The notes below the pieces were generated by a model. It saw nothing but the letters and a program-made list of their open reading frames with translations. It was not told the DNA's origin and did not search any database. A program made the translations under genes and the position numbers. From assembly GCA_002118135.1 (NCBI GenBank), contig BDIU01000197.1, positions 1-64,000 of the forward strand: a DNA stretch of 64,000 nt. Reading direction: 5' to 3'. Below, piece after piece: positions 37,074 to 49,114 of the stretch; position 1 is the first letter of the stretch; each line of letters starts with the position of its first letter. This DNA comes from Trebouxia sp. TZW2008 (lineage: Eukaryota > Chlorophyta > Trebouxiophyceae > Trebouxiales > Trebouxiaceae).

Positions 37074-40000
37074 ATGCAGCGCCCGGGGGCTTTAATAGCC
37101 AGCGCTGCTGTGTCGCTACTTGTCTGCTGTCTTCTACCAGCACAAGCAGCAGCAGCAAGCCTTCCAAGCAATGGTTGTTCTGTCACAGCACAAGTCAGCA
37201 GCCATTGGACGTTAGCAACAGGCGCCAGCCAGTATGCAGCCTCCATCAACCTGCTGGTCACCAACAATGGCAGTGGCACCATTGCTGCTCCTTGGGACTT
37301 CTCCGTTCAGGGTGTAGGCTATTCAGAGGTTGTTCAGGCTTTCAACTGGGACAGTACAGGCACCAGCACTGGCATCATCAATGGCACAGCCAGCTTGTAC
37401 TGGGAGACACTACTTCCTCTTGCTGCCAACACTGTCAACCTAGGCTTCATCATTCAAACTACCAGCAACGCCAGCAATGTAGCACCCACTGCTGTGTCTA
37501 TAGCAGGCCACACTTGCAGTCTCAACATTACACAAACTCCAGGGGCCAAACCCTCCTCTGGAGCCATCGAGTCTGGCGCCTCCTCCTTGACAACCAGTGG
37601 TGGCAACATCATTGGTCTGGATGGCAATGTGCTAAACCTGCTAGGCATTAACTACTTTGGGTTTGATGATGGGAACACCATGGTAGATGGCTTATGGGCA
37701 GGCTCAGACCAACTCACCCTCGACTTTGCCACTGTTGTGTACCGCATCCAATTGCTTGGGTTCAATGCTGTCCGGCTGCCATTCAGTTTCCAGAACCTGT
37801 TCAATGCAGCGCCAAAGTCACAGACACAGACCTGCGGCGCTGTGACCTCCCAAGCTGTACTCAGCTCTGTCACCTTGCCTGGCAAGACAGACATTCCTGC
37901 TGACCAACCAGTGCCAACTCCAGCTGCCCCTGCAGCCCAGACTCCTGGCGTCTGCAATGACTACCTCCCTGCAGATACCACCCTCAACCGCTTTGCATGG
38001 GTGGTCAGCTACCTAGCAGCAAACAACTTCTACATTCTTCTGGACAACCAGTTGAACCTGGACACAACTGTGTTGGATGATTATCAGCAGTGGCTGTCTT
38101 GGTGGGTGCAACTGGTGCAGACCATCAGTCAGGACTCCAATGCAGCACTGAGGATCATGATTGATGTCCTCAATGAGCCAGACTGTCAGTCATTGCAGTG
38201 GTCTGCAGCTAATGGCAAGCCTGGTGAGACACTGCTGATCTTGCATACTGTGCATTGCTAACATCCTGTTGATGGTAACATGCATTTGCAGGATGTATAT
38301 AACCGCTGTCAGCATTGTGGCAAGAACTGACCTGTCAATTTGCTGCTCAAATGCTTTGGAGTGCGTCACAGCTGCATTCAATGCTTGTTTCGAAAAGTAA
38401 TCTTGTATCAATATTGGCTGCTAGATACGCAGCAAATAATCACCAGTTGTGATATATTTGTCTCAGGATACAGTGTGTCCTGTATACAAGATTGCAGATG
38501 CTTGTATGATGAGAGCACTGCTGCCCTGATTGCAAACTTGCTTTTTGAGCGACAGCTGCAATAGCACAATCTTGGACTGCATCAAGTCGGTTGCCTGTGT
38601 TCAACCCTGGATTGCTGCAGGTGCTGGTGACTTATACTTGGCTGCCATGGATGCCATCTATGCTGTTAACAGCAATGTGCTGTTCTTCATTGAGGGTTTG
38701 GGTCAAAGCGGCCTTGCTAGCAACTGGGGTGATGGACTAGCAACTGACTCTTCAGTCATCTCTTCTTACGGCATCAGTGATCCAAACCCTTTCTTCACAA
38801 CTTTGATGGGCAAGGCATACTTGAACCAGGTGTGCACGTTATAGCGTTACATCATGCATTTGGATATCGATAAACGATATGCTGTTATGCCTCATATGCA
38901 GCTACAGCTCAGAACACAGGCAGCAAATGAAACCTGTGACAATTTGCAGCAGCTAAGCTCTGCTTTGTGTTGTTAATGCAGCATTTGCGTTCAGCAAGGC
39001 AGATAACTCGGCAAGCTGCTGTCATGCCTGCAGAAGGCCCTCTTGTCTCTCATGCAGATGCTTACAGCTCATGTATTGCTGCACCAAGCATTGGTCCCCC
39101 TAATATTGTATGTTTGCAACTGTATCAACCATAAGTTGTGCTACATCAATATGCCTCAGTCCCTACCAGCATCTCTATTCATGTCTCACACAAGGTGCTG
39201 TGCAACAGGTTGTCGTAGCGCCTCACATCTACCCACCGTCAATCAGCAAGGCAACTCAAGCCTACGATGGAGATGCTCTGTTCTCTCGCCTGAGCAAATC
39301 TTTTGGCACCTTGAACAAGCAGGGTTACTGCCTGTCAAGTGGCAACTGCCACCAGTTTGCCATTGCTATTGGAGAGACCGGCACTGCTTTCACCAATGCC
39401 CTAGACACCCCTGCTATGGCTGATTTTGCCACCTACCTCACCAACACAGGTCTGTGGCCAGTTCTCTCTGTACTCATGCACTGCTTGCTGGCAACTGCAG
39501 CAAAACTTTCTCTCATCACACCTGGCTGCTCATATGGCTGTAGAATGCCATTTAAGGATGCACGCGCATGCAATGACAAACTCAACCTTATGTCCTCTGC
39601 CTGACTTGATGTTGACAGCACTCCTTGATCTGACCGGTGCAGCTTGCATGACAGGGTGTGTGCATATTCACCAATGGCAAGTATGGTTGCTTCCTGCCTT
39701 GAATTGCTTGAAAACTTCATGCAGGTGCTGGGAATGATGGGTTGCACAATGCCATCACCAATGTCTTCTGGTGGGCATGGAATGCCAACTCTGGTGACAC
39801 TAAGGGCCTGGTACAGGATGACTGGCTGACAGTCAACTGGAACAAGGTGGCATGGATGACCAGCGTCGGCCTGGCGCCTTGGTACGCCAACCAGTACAAC
39901 CCAGGCTCTTCAGGGTAAGGCTTCTGTCCGCATTACAAGGCTGCATCCCATCACAAACATTGCTTGTGGCTTGCATTGCAGCATGGCATTTTGTGCCAGT

Positions 40001-43000
40001 AGCGCCATCTGAATGACGGTCTTGTAGCAGAGCACAGTGGTGTTCGCTGCTTCTGTCACCATTTCATGATGCGCTGAGTCGCAACTTGCTTGTTGTTGCT
40101 TCTTTGCGCAACTTGCTTGTTGTTTTGCGGCATCTAGATTGCTTATATCATGGCATGCGTTGAGGGAGCTACGACTTGCCATGAAGCCCGTTGCTGATGT
40201 GCAGAGCTGCCATTGAGAGCTATGAAGAGCCAAGTCCTCTGGCCAGTGGGGATGGGTATGAGATCGTCACAAACTCATCTTCATCAGGCACCAACAGCAC
40301 AGGTGAGTCTGCCTGTTTGTCTTGCTGCATGGCCTCCTGGCAAAGTCTGGCTTGCACTGTCAAACTGATTTGCTTTGTGCACAGCATATTCCACAAGCAA
40401 CACACTGCAAGGCATCTAAGCTTCTTGTGTGCTTGCAGCTGTTGCTGCTGCTTCTGCAGCTTCAGCTGGCTTGACCACAGTGAATGCGAGCATCATTGGG
40501 GTTTCTGGCCTAGCTGAGACACTAGTTGGCGTCACATGGCCAGGTTTTGATGATGGCAACACCATGTTTGATGGCTTGCTTGACAGCGCCAGCAGCTTCA
40601 GCCAGGACTTCCAGACTCAGGTGCAGCGCATCCTGTCCCTGGGCTTCAACATGGTCAAGATCCCTTTCAGCTTCAATGATCTGGCTAAGCTGCAGCCCCA
40701 GAGCTTTGTCACCAACTGCACTTTGCCCACCACAGCACAACTGCAGAGCAGTGTCACCAACCCCAACATCACTGCTCCTCCCAACAGGGGCATCCCAGCA
40801 CTGAATGCCACTGCAGCCACAGTGACACCAGGGACCTGCAACAGCTACCTGCCAAATGACAGCGTGCTAAATCGCTTCCTGTATGTGGTGGACTTCTTGG
40901 CCACCAACAACTTGTATGTTGTGCTGAGCAACAACGTGACAGCAGACAACACAGTCACAACTAGTCCGTCCATGTAAGTGCAGTTCTTTTGTGTTCACGT
41001 TGACTGCATTGTCACTATCGTCATGGTGCTCAGTGCTGCAGTGTCATTTCTTCCTTTTGAGTACATGTTTTGAGCAGCTGCACATTTATGGTTGCACATG
41101 GTTTGCATCTTTGTATTGTATAGTGCCTTGCATACTCCAACAGCTGACTGCATCTGGGCTTGGCCAATGTCTTGTGTGCACGCATGCAGGTGGATTCAGA
41201 GCTGGGCAACACTGGTGACAGCAGTCTCTGCTTACCCAGCTGCAAGGGCCAGGCTCATCCTAGACTTCATTGACTACCCAGACAAGGCTGGCTTGCGCTG
41301 GGAAGCCAACAATGGCTTGCCTGGGTCAGGTGTGTCTGCTATTTGGTCATCGCAGCTCTTTGCATGTGATGTGTTGGTGGCATGCGTCTGGTCAACCTGT
41401 TCATCAGCAATATCCGTGTACAATTCAATATTTTGCATTACTAACACGAACAAGATAAGTGGAGATAATGGCATTTCTTCAGCACATGTGGTTCATGTGG
41501 TGTGATGCTGTCACACAACTTGCTCTAGCTCTTGTTCAACTTATTGACCAAAGCTGCAAATGCTGAACCAAGATGCCAACACATTGTTACAACGCCACTG
41601 CAGGTGACCTGTACCTGGCAGCCATGGAGGCCACCAACCCCATCAACCCCAATGCTCTCTTCATGATCAAGGGGGCAGATCAGAGCACTCTCACCACCAA
41701 TGGCGGCCAAGGCTTCATCACAAATCAGCAGATTCTGACAGAATCATATTCCAGCAACCCCAACGCCTTTTTCAGGAGCCTGCTGTCCAAGAGCTATTCC
41801 ACACAGGTGAGTTGCATGTTCTGTTCACCGCTCAATGCTCACAGCTGTGCACATGTCATTGGTTGAGTTCTCTGCTCTCAAGCTGTCCATGAGCTTGAGC
41901 TGCCGTATTTATCATACGCCACTGTCATTGGTTGGCACATCTGTAGGCTGCATGCAAAAGGAAATGCAGCTGCCAGCAAGGATCATAGCTGTGCGTTAAT
42001 TGAATGCATCAATGCGCAATTAGCATTCAGGTGTCATACAAATTTGCACACCATGTTATAATGCCATCAATTGCAACCAGCCACAAAGGCTTGAAACGCG
42101 ACTGCTATTTGCAGGTCATCCTTGCACCCATTGTTGAGCCTCCTTCCCAGACAGGCAGCACCACGGGCTTCTATGAGACGCCTCTGTATGCCACCTTGAG
42201 TGAGGCCTTTGGCTACCTGAACAGCGCTGGCTACTGTTCCACAGGCCAACTTTGCAAGAACTTCCCCATCTTGTTGGAGATTGGCTCGCCTCTGGTGACC
42301 TTGAATGACCAGCTCATGATGGAGAGTCTTGGTGATTACATGACTCTGAATGGCCTAGGTGAGCTAATGCAACCTGATCTGCAGCAGGTTGTGCGCATTT
42401 ATTGGTTCCTGTTGCGTGCTTTGCCATTGGCAAGGGCTCGTATCAACACCAGCTCTTGCAGCCTGATGTGATTGCAGTTTCAGTGGCTGCCACTCCTCAC
42501 CCTCTGCACCTGCTCCTTCCAACTTGGCCCGTGCCAACAGAACAGGCATACATGGCATCTTGCCCCTGCAAGTGTATGCTGACTTCGAAGTCCTGCGGTG
42601 TGCTTGTTGCAGGCAATGATGGGCTGCACGCTACCATCAGCAACTTCATCTGGAACAAGTGGACCCCTGCAGCGGTACCCAGCGGCACTGAGGGTGTGCT
42701 CACTGCTGACTATGTCACAGTGGACTGGAACAAGGTGGACTACCTGGGCACCATTGGTTTGTTCCCCTGGTACACCCTGCCCACATCACACAGGACGGTA
42801 AGCCACAACAGCCTGATCAGCAATTGCTGTCCAATATGTGCAATCATGTTGTCACTTGAAAAGAGACCTGCCCATTCTACACAACCACATGGACTTGAGC
42901 TTCAGCTATTTGTTGTGTCATGCTGCCAATTGTACGCTGCTTTGTTGCAAGGCCTGTGTGTCAGCATAGAAGCAAGCCGTTGCAGTGACAACATACAAGC

Positions 43001-43891
43001 TGCAGCAAACCCTCTGTTTAGCGCAAGCTCACTCAGCTAATACTAGTTGTGCAGGTGCCAGTCACAGTGGGCATCAACGGCACAACGGTCAATGGCAGCA
43101 CCTGCTCAGTCAGCTACTCCCTCACACAAGCTGGGGAGGGCCCACAGACAGCAGCAGGCGATGTCAACTACCTCTCATCGCTGCAGCTTACGCTCACCAA
43201 CTTGGCGCCCAACGCTCCTATTGCAGTCCCTTATACAGTCAGTGTGAACAACACGGCTTACACAGGGGCAATCCAGAGCACAGGGCTCAACTTGACTGAC
43301 AGCAGTGCCCTGGCAGGCGTCATCACTGGCAATGTGCCCGGCTACTGGAATGTGTTGTGGCCCAGTGCATCAAACAACATCTCTCTGAGTATGCTCTTGC
43401 AGGGGAGCAGCGCAGATCTTGCACCATCAACGGTGAGCATATGTTATACTTGTCCTCAGTATGACATCAATGCATGAGTGCAGATCTTGTGATGACTCTA
43501 TCCTGAGATTCTTTTTCATGCACTCAAGCAGCATGCGTATATCATATGCAGCTGCAATGATTCTGCTGGAACCTGTCCCCATTTCATGCTGCATTCCTGC
43601 TCTTGCGCCCATGAAGCCACCATCACCACTTACAACTTCCCCAACACCATTCAAACTTCCAACAACCTCGCAGCAGCTGACAGAGAGACAAATCGTCATA
43701 CACATCAGAATGCACATCAGGATTCACAGCACACTGTCATGAAGTGCGTGATTTGCATCTGCTCATCCTGAGTGCATTTGCAGGTGTTGATCAATGCATT
43801 GAGTTGTGAGCTAACAGATGCCAGTCCAAAAGCTGTGAATGCTGGGCCTCAGCCATCAGCAGCAGCAGCAAGCGCTTCAGGAGCTGTATAG
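37074..43891 (+). CDS. Secreted two-module GH5 cellulase; second module lacks catalytic residues
   Basis: About 12 exons in phase encode roughly 1,225 residues. The signal peptide is MQRPGALIASAAVSLLVCCL, with cleavage near AQA. Residues about 30-165 resemble a plant-type CBM49/CBM2 cellulose-binding module (VSSHWTLATGASQYAASINL). Module A (about 185-625) is GH5: INYFGFDDGNTM, GFNAVRLPFSF, acid/base in IDVLNEPDC (about 38161-38190), FFIEGLGQSG, HIYPPS (about 39224-39244) and nucleophile in AIGETGTAF (about 39364-39392). A Ser/Gly/Thr-rich linker (about 40204-40301) joins module B (about 670-1065), plainly homologous (PGFDDGNTMFDGLL, GFNMVKIPFSF, GDLYLAAMEA) but with FIDYPDK, APIVEPPS and EIGSPLVT in place of the active-site motifs. 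A second CBM-like module (43055-43432) precedes a short Ala/Ser tail. Known GH5 cellulases cut beta-1,4-glucans in secreted or wall space. Intron phases support one gene rather than two. Confidence 0.95.
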
Positions 43892-44508
43892 ATGCCAAAC
43901 ATGCATTGGGCTGCATACAACAGCTCAGCAGCCAGCTTAGAGTACTTCCGTAGCTTCATTTTCAGTCACAGTCCAGCTGCCTGCACAAGGGGTGCAGGCA
44001 TAACTGTTTCATGTGATACTGAGCACTCCATCCCGCATTCAAGACCTTTGATTTTGTATGCTGTCAAGACGTGCTGCTGTGGTTTTCTGGGGCTCGTGGT
44101 CTGCTGCTTTAGTTGCTGTGACTTTTGCTTTATTTTGCTCAATAACAGCTTTTTGTACGTAGTGTAACAATTTTGTGCTCAGCCTGTCATGACGTTGATT
44201 TGAGAGTCGATCATACAGGAAGGACTTTGTGCTTGCACGCATGCATCCACGCTACAGTATAAGACATCTGAACCATTCAGAACTCAAGTGCATGTTGTAG
44301 CTGAGTGAGCCCCCAGATTCAAGTGAAGACACAGCTCAGCCCACTGCACAAAGATCAAGATTACTCAGAAACAAAATATGTTGCAGCACAGTGTCTGTGA
44401 TTATGTTCATCCCAAGGTACTGGTCTTGTGGCATACACAGCTGTAAATTCATTCAATACTGATTCATTTGCATGTCTTGAAACTGGGCATCAAATGTGCA
44501 ATGCCCTG
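43892..44508. other. Convergent spacer, cellulase and WDR18 3' regions
   Basis: No gene seen. A TGTAA word, the usual green-algal polyadenylation signal, occurs at about 44162-44166 and could serve the cellulase transcript; that assignment is inferred. Confidence 0.4.
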
Positions 44509-47500
44509 CTATGTTTTCAACAACTTGTGGACAAACGCATTGTGCAGCTCTAAATGTAACTGCCGCCATGACTGGCTGTCCTGCTGAGCTTGCTCAAGCT
44601 GCCTATGTAGTTTCTCATTTTCCGCTATAAGTCCTACAGATTGTTCTGACCCAGCATCAGCCTCTTCTGCTTGTGCTGCGTTGTGACTGTGCTGTGATAC
44701 AGAATGCAATGCTGCCAAGCCAGAACTTGCAGCAACATCCCTGCAACAGGTTGCATTGACGCTCTTACAATTTGTTCAGTCTGCTCAGCAACTTTAGACT
44801 TTGCAGTGAGCTAAATCTGCTCAGGACTTTGAGCAATACCAGGCAATCTGCATGAATGCTCAGCATTCTGAGCAATCAAGCATCAGGCAATTTGCATGGG
44901 ATACACAAGCAAAGCACCTTCAGCGATCTCACAACATGCTGCAAGCTGCACATGCAAGCCATTGAAGCTGCCTGTGTCAAGCTATGTGGTGTCTATACCC
45001 TGTTTGACCATTCTAATCAGGTATGCAACGCACAAGACCAGCCTTGTATCCACAGGAGCAGACAGAATCATGCAGCAGACCTGTGCGGGTTGATGCCATC
45101 CAGCACAACCGGCAGCCCGTCCAAGGCTCCATCAGCATTGCCATGGTACTTGCTGAAGGGTGCAAGCGGCTGAGGCCTTTGGGGTCCCTTCTTGCTGCTA
45201 CTATTTTGGGCAGATGCAGTCAGTTTTGCCCCTCTGCCGCCTTGACCAGCTGCTAAGAAAGGGGGCCTGTCCATGACCAACAGCCCTGTGACAGGGCCCT
45301 TGCCAGCCTTCTGCAGAGTCCTAATGGGCTGCCGACTGCGCAAGTCCCACACTGTCACCACACCATCATCAGTACCTGTAGCACAAGACGGGATGTACAA
45401 CTTTGAAGCCAGCCAACAGTAGTGTGTGTGCCACACATCTGCAATGACTATGTGCCCATCAGATTCAGGCAATCTATGACATGGCAAAACCAACAACCAC
45501 GGCCTGTCATGTCAATACCATTGGTGGTATCTCTTAGGCATCAGCACTAAAGCTGATGTCACAACATTGTCACCAGAACCTGCATTGCACCAGCACAGAA
45601 GCTGTGCATTGCAGTATGACAGCAACCCAAGGTTACTTGAGATCATTTGATTGGCTGTGATGATAGCTGAGCACAACAATGCAGCTGACTGGCCTTAAAG
45701 AGTTTTGCTTTTTACAGCGAGCAGGTTTATTGTCAGTTTTGTCTTGCCAGGGCAGTTTTCCTTACACTGTGCCAGGACAAACAATTTCACCTGAGACCAT
45801 CTGATTGGCATCTGTGGTGGTAGCCAAGCACGCCACTGCTGTGGACTGACTATCATGAGTGTTGCGCTCAACAACAAAGGCCAGCCTGTTTGCTGTCAAT
45901 GATGTCCTGCCACGGCAACTGAACTCACCAGAAACCATCTGATTGGCATCTGTGGTGGTAGCCAAGCACGCCACTGCTGTTGAGTGGCCCTCAAGAGTGT
46001 AGTAACCAGCTTCATGACGATCACTCCCGCTGTCAACACCGGGAGCTTCCCCAACTAGGGAGGTTTCAAAGATGCGGCCGTCTGCTGCCCCAGCATACAA
46101 AGCATGGTCACCAAGGTCTGTGATGACCTTGTGAATTGCTGCTGGGAAGGTCAGACTACGCAGAAGGGTGCCTGCAGAAATAAATCTGGGATGACGAAAG
46201 TTGCTTTGCAGGCCTTTTGCTTCAGATGCTGCTTGAAAGCATGACCTGGCTGCAGCAAATGTGACCAGTGCGCACCGAGAGTGTTGGGATGCATACAGCA
46301 AGACATCAAGATCCTCAAAAGTCTGCGGTTATTTATTTATCATCATTGCTGCTTGTGAATTGTCATACATGTAGCACTGGACATGCCGTCAATCTAATAT
46401 AGGTAGGCCAGGCAAAAAACATACAGCAAAGTCTACGCAATCAGGCGTCTCCAGCATGACAGTCAACCGTTGATAGGTTGACAAATGTGGTTTGGTTTGG
46501 TGCTTTCTCTCGCAAGCAGAATGTGACAGCTTCTTTGTTGACAAGCATTGTGGTCCAAAGCTCACCTTGAGCCAGGCTCCAAATCTTGCAGCTTCGGTCC
46601 AGAGACGCTGTCACAGCAATGGCATTTGTGTGGCCTGCTCCCACATGTATGCTGCTGATTGGTAGGGTGTGCTCTGACCTGCACAAAGGCAAAAAACAAA
46701 CATGACAGCTGAACTCACTTTCTGGTCACACCTGACAATGCTATAATAAGGCCTTTTGCTGCTGCTTTGGGAGATTTAGCTAGATAGGGCATGGCTGATT
46801 TTGTCATGTACAGTAATTTGTCAACAAGGACACCCATAATACGGACATTCTTGATGCAAAGACAGGGCTGGGAACCAATTGCTGCAATCTGGCTGCAGAG
46901 GAATCTCTGAGTGCAGACATCTTGGTGGAATGCTCTTGGTGACCAAAGTCGTTATAACAAGAGAATACTGTAGCAGCAAAACAGCAGACGGCAAAGTAGA
47001 GATGAAAGGTATGCTGCTGTGACCAAATGTTCAGTGGCAACATGGCAGGATGATCAGCACACACAACCCATACCACACAATGTCTGTTGATGTCCCAAAA
47101 TGTAGATTGCGGGCAACACCTCAGCAAATGGGTTGAGTACATTGGAGTAGGTTACATGGTGTGCTTTGTCAAGACCAGGTGAAACTTTACCAGGTGTACA
47201 ATGGTGTGGGTGGCTGCTGCTGTATTGCTTGCTGGCTGAGGCTGGCATCCAGCACATCCATGAGCAACCAGGCGCTCACGACAGTGTCCTCCCCCCCACT
47301 CAGCATTATTCCGCCGCTGTGCTGACTGAAAACTAAAGCTGTGACTGCCTGCAGACATGAATGCCATGTCACATTGCATGTTTCTGGGGGCGACGAGACA
47401 AGCTGAGATACAGAACACCATCATGCACAATATATGCACTGTTTTGCAGGCTGACAGGAGTAAGTTGCTGCTGTGCTGAGTGAAGACTGAAGCTGTGCCT

Positions 47501-49114
47501 GTCTGCAGACATAAGTGATGACTTTGGTTGTGACAACCGCTGCTGTGCTGAGCCTGCTCTCGCAAACAACCAGATGACTGTATTTCAAGACATGCTGGTT
47601 GCATCAAACAGGCTGAGATGTGAAACATATGTTCAAAACAATTTGCAGGGTTGTGTGGACCAAAACTCAACAAGCTGCTGGTATGCTGGGTCAGTGCCAG
47701 TGTTTGCCAGAGCTGCCGCCCCCATCCACACATATGCCATCAGCAGAGGCAGCTAGGGCAGCAAAACCCCAAGCATGTGCATGATGAGCAGCAGCAGAAT
47801 GTGTGCTGTACACACCGAGAAGGTCACAAGTGTCACTAGCAAGCATGTCATCAATGCTGATGATGATGCACCTGAGGTGTGTGCACTCATCAGGGTTACA
47901 ACACCTCATCAGCAAGCAGGTAAATGATGACGATGAAGAGCAGACCTTGCAATGTGCCGGCCAGCTGCGCAGCAACTGGCCTGAACCTGCTGCCCAGATG
48001 TAGATGGTTCCAGAGCTGCCACCCCCAGCCACAAACATGCCATCAGCAGAGGCTGCCAAGGCCTGCATTGGCTCCACTGTAAAAGCTCGCTGCAGTACAT
48101 GATCCTACACATCAACAACATATTTTGCTGAATTGTTGAGACACGGATTGAACCTTAAGGATCATTGACATTTGTGTGCTGAGTTGTTGTAGTGACATGG
48201 AATGAGGCTGCCAAGGCAGGCATTGGCTCCAGTGTAAAGGCTGGCTGCAGGACACGATCCTGCACAGCAGTGATGTCGTCTGCTGACTTGACTTGAATCA
48301 CACATGAAATGGGCTTGCAAGACCATTGAAGTCATGCGGTGAAATGACCTAGGTCAGCTATAGCTTGGGGCTGTTAGGACCTGCGTCTGCTCCACTGTAA
48401 AAGCTTGCTGCAGTGCATGATCCTGCACATGACCATCATGATCATTGCCAGCATGACATGTGTTTCGGTGAGAGTCTAGGTCCTCCACACGAATGGCGTT
48501 GTGCGCTGGATTAACACAAGCTCGCTGGAGCGCATGAGACTGCACATGAATGTTACCATGTATTAGAATGACCTACGCTGCACATGGATGGAGGGTTGAA
48601 GGCAGGATATGCCTGCACAGCTGAAATCAGTGCTCTGTCATCATTGTACTGTACTGTTCTGGCAGAATATAGCACCATGGATGTGATGACAGCATGCTAG
48701 TGCATGAAGGATTGTCATGAAGGATTGTCCTTGGATGTACTGCTGCTAGCAATTTGCCTGGCATGCACTCTGAAGATCTGACACATGACAGAATAGACAC
48801 TAATTTTCAACAACTGGTAACTGGAATCATGACTTGAGTACCTTATGCCATGTCCAAAAATGCAGAGACCCTTTGCCCAGCTGAGAGGCAAGCAAATAGT
48901 CCCTGCCTAAGCGACAAAAGCTGTTTCTTGGGGAGGCGCTAGTTTTGTACGTTGCAAGCAAGGTGCCAGTTTGAACGTCCCTGCAGTTACAAAGCTGTCA
49001 ACTCCAGAGCGATGTCACGTGCAAAATCCGTCATGCTCAGGCGTGAAGCTATTACCAGGCTGATATGTGACCGTCGTTAAGGCTTGAGGCGACAAGCGCC
49101 ACCTGCTGATGCAT
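44509..49114 (-). CDS. WDR18: WDR18/Ipi3-like WD40 protein (Rix1 complex)
   Basis: Homologue of WDR18 (yeast Ipi3), a beta-propeller subunit of the Rix1/PELP1 complex that works in late 60S pre-ribosome maturation and in replication licensing. The ATG at 49114 gives MHQQVALVASSLNDGHISAW. Exon 2 (about 48985-48840) gives DVQTGTLLATYKT and DYLLASQLGKGSLHFW. Exon 3 (48104-47946) gives MQALAASADGMFVAGGGSSG and GTIYIWAAGSGQLLRSW. Exon 4 (47348-47191) gives ALVFSQHSGGIMLSGGEDTV. Exon 5 (about 46690-46570) gives SEHTLPISSIHVGAGHTN and SLDRSCKIWSLAQG. Exon 6 (46171-45929) gives ALYAGAADGRIFETSL and ends in ANQMVSG. Exon 7 (about 45380-45070) gives TDDGVVTVWDLRSRQPIRTL. The last exon (44740-44509) is a coiled coil (IAENEKLHRQLEQAQQ) ending HKLLKT, as in animal WDR18. 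Exons join in phase. Several introns contain decayed exon copies, listed separately. Confidence 0.95.
45640..45990 (-). repeat. Tandem copies of the 3' half of WDR18 exon 6
   Basis: The functional exon end (45929-45985, coding STAVACLATTTDANQMVSG) is followed in the intron by a nearly identical 58-bp copy at 45791-45848, which keeps a GT donor (GTGAAATT). A third, decayed copy lies at about 45646-45698. Spacing is about 138 and 145 bp, so the unit includes exon end plus flanking intron. Confidence 0.85.
47440..47570 (-). repeat. Decayed copies of the start of WDR18 exon 4
   Basis: The functional acceptor and exon start at 47348 (CTGCAG then GCAGTCACAG) are repeated, with changes, at 47502 (CTGCAG then ACAGGCACAG). 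The homology runs for about 55 bp and encodes a broken version of the ALVFSQHSGG segment. A shorter third match lies at about 47539-47565. Flanking intron sequence is also repeated (about 47370-47410 against 47600-47640). Confidence 0.75.
47707..47762 (-). repeat. Decayed copy of WDR18 exon 3, downstream side
   Basis: About 55 bp matching the middle of exon 3: the copy reads LAASADGICVDGGGSSG against LAASADGMFVAGGGSSG in the functional exon, then loses the frame. It lies in the intron after exon 3. Confidence 0.8.
48200..48545 (-). repeat. Array of three decayed WDR18 exon 3 copies in the preceding intron
   Basis: The functional exon 3 begins at 48104 with GATCATGTACTGCAGCGAGC after an AG acceptor. 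Upstream on the minus strand the same acceptor plus exon start recurs at 48259, 48422 and about 48540 (spacings 155, 163 and 118 bp). Matches extend about 60, 50 and 25 bp and decline with distance. The second and third copies still have TGTGCAG acceptors. Confidence 0.85.

Noticed and set aside
36725..37282. 185-codon minus-strand open frame over the cellulase 5' end
   Set aside because: It overlaps the cellulase signal peptide and first module, which are certain. Only its part beyond 37073 is kept, as a weak possibility.
40440..43891. Second GH5 module as a separate downstream gene
   Set aside because: The linker exon at 40204-40301 joins both sides in matching phase, there is no stop after module A, and module B has no signal peptide of its own.
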